Source of the DNA: JADJEK01 sp052034255
GTDB taxonomy: Bacteria; Planctomycetota; B15-G4; JADJEK01
Length of the DNA stretch: 64,000 bases
Assembly (NCBI GenBank): GCA_052034255.1
Contig: JBPOIU010000007.1
Location: forward strand, 62,001-126,000
Direction of reading: 5' to 3'
The stretch's first letter is position 1; every line of letters begins with the position of its first letter. A program made the translations under genes and the position numbers. Positions 63,116 to 64,000 of the stretch are shown in pieces. The notes under the pieces were generated by a model, which searched no databases, was not told where the DNA came from, and worked only from the letters and a program-made list of their open reading frames with translations.

Positions 63116-64000
63116 AGACCCACGATGTGTTGCTGGCGACCGCGGGCAAGGCCGCGCGTCCGTTGCCCTCGCTGTTCACCGCGGTGAGCACGGATACGCG
63201 TCAGCTGCATGCCGGTGCGCTGTTCGTCGCCTTGAAGGGTGATCGGTACGACGGGCATCAATTCCTCGCGCAGGCCGCGCAGGCCGGCGCGGTCGCCGCG
63301 ATCGTCGACCAGGACGTGGGCGAGCGCGCTCCGCTGCCGACGATTCGCGTCCGCGACTCGTTGCGCGCATTGCTCGATCTCGGAGCGTTGGCGCGCAAGC
63401 GGTTGTCCGCCAAAGTCATCGCGATCACGGGCAGCAACGGCAAGACGACGACCAAGGAACTGGTCGCGTGCTGTCTGCAGACGCGCTTCGCGACGGTGAA
63501 GTCGCCGGCGTCGTTCAACAATTTCGTCGGTGTCCCGCACACGCTGTTCCTCGCCGACGCGTCCACGCAGGCCGTCGTGCTCGAGGTGGGCACGAACCAC
63601 CCCGGCGAGATCGCGACGCTCGCGGAAGTCGCCCGGCCCGATGTCGCGGTGGTGACGAACGTCGCCGCGGCGCATCTCGAAGGTCTCGGCACGATCGCAG
63701 GAGTGCTCGCCGAAAAGGGCTCGCTGCTCGACTTCGTCGCGCGTGGCGGCGTCGCGGTGCTGAATCAGGACGACGACGTCAGCTTCGACGCGTTGCGCGC
63801 CCGCGCTCGCAGTCGCACCGTGACGACCGGCGTGCGGCGCCGCGCGGACTATCTGGCGACGATGCCGCATTGCGATCTCGATCGCATCGCGTTCCATCTG
63901 AACGGGCGTACGCGGGTCCGCGTGCCGCTGATCGGTTGCCACAACCTCTACAACGCGCTGACCGCGCTCGCGGTCGCCGCGGAACTCGGTGTCGATCTCG
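63103..64000 (+). CDS. murF: UDP-MurNAc-tripeptide:D-Ala-D-Ala ligase MurF, 3'-truncated by the window
   Basis: The first 299 residues of MurF, which adds D-Ala-D-Ala to the peptidoglycan precursor. The N-terminal VSTDTRQLHAGALFVALKG region, the ATP loop ITGSNGKTTTKELV, SFNNFVGVPHTLF and EVGTNHPGEI are family typical. GTG 63103 has GGGAGG 4 nt upstream and overlaps murE by 13 nt. It continues past base 64000. Confidence 0.93.
   Translation, partial: MEPLKTHDVLLATAGKAARPLPSLFTAVSTDTRQLHAGALFVALKGDRYDGHQFLAQAAQAGAVAAIVDQDVGERAPLPTIRVRDSLRALLDLGALARKRLSAKVIAITGSNGKTTTKELVACCLQTRFATVKSPASFNNFVGVPHTLFLADASTQAVVLEVGTNHPGEIATLAEVARPDVAVVTNVAAAHLEGLGTIAGVLAEKGSLLDFVARGGVAVLNQDDDVSFDALRARARSRTVTTGVRRRADYLATMPHCDLDRIAFHLNGRTRVRVPLIGCHNLYNALTALAVAAELGVDL

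Overview
The window is high-GC, gene-dense bacterial chromosome with no mobile elements, CRISPR arrays, rRNA genes or phage genes. It looks like a member of the Planctomycetota or a close relative. EF-Tu has a switch I region reading DETKTVTIAVAHVEYE in place of the usual RGITI-type sequence, which I recall from planctomycete EF-Tu. EF-G is of a divergent type, and several lipoproteins and repeat proteins resemble nothing I know well. The assignment rests on recalled family features, not on a search.

Layout. 1-5.4 kb: the end of a WecA/MraY-type sugar-phosphate transferase, a methyltransferase, a large membrane/TPR protein and a B12-type radical SAM enzyme. 5.6-10.4 kb (minus strand): an outer-membrane lipid transport operon, namely a lipoprotein with many W-P-F/L-F repeats, then MlaE, MlaF and MlaD. 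10.6-13.1 kb: two lipoproteins (one TPR), D-aminoacyl-tRNA deacylase (dtd) and an HU-type DNA-binding protein. 13.2-16.6 kb (minus): cystathionine beta-synthase, cystathionine gamma-lyase/synthase and a family 2 glycosyltransferase. 16.7-20.5 kb: a MutS2 lacking the Smr domain, a single-domain response regulator and chorismate synthase. 20.6-21.0 kb: tRNA-Thr, tRNA-Tyr and tRNA-Gly.

21.1-51.3 kb is one long run of translation and transcription genes: tuf, secE, nusG, rplKAJL, rpoBC, rpsL, rpsG, an EF-G gene, then the S10-spc-alpha cluster from rpsJ to rplQ. Neighbouring genes are packed with 1-17 nt gaps or 1-17 nt overlaps, many of the ATGA/GTGA type, so translation is probably coupled. rpmD (L30), adk and map are missing from their usual places, and rpmG is missing between tuf and secE. 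Several ribosomal proteins differ from the norm near functional sites: S12 has Arg88, L2 has SHPMGGGEG, L3 has GSIGM, the L22 loop is longer, and L17 ends in a ten-histidine tail.

51.5-57.6 kb: dnaE and a membrane protein on the minus strand, then a HEAT-repeat lipoprotein and a small Cys4 protein on the plus strand. 57.6-64 kb: the start of a division and cell-wall (dcw) cluster, mraZ-rsmH-ftsL(-like)-ftsI-murE-murF, running off the window end. It is preceded by a near-consensus promoter and tandem AAAGTGG boxes that fit a MraZ operator. The MurE DNPR motif points to meso-diaminopimelate peptidoglycan. Promoters I could read share TTGACA-like -35 boxes, 16-18 nt spacers and -10 boxes often beginning TAG. 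Gene ends are often marked by long, nearly perfect hairpins without T-tracts.
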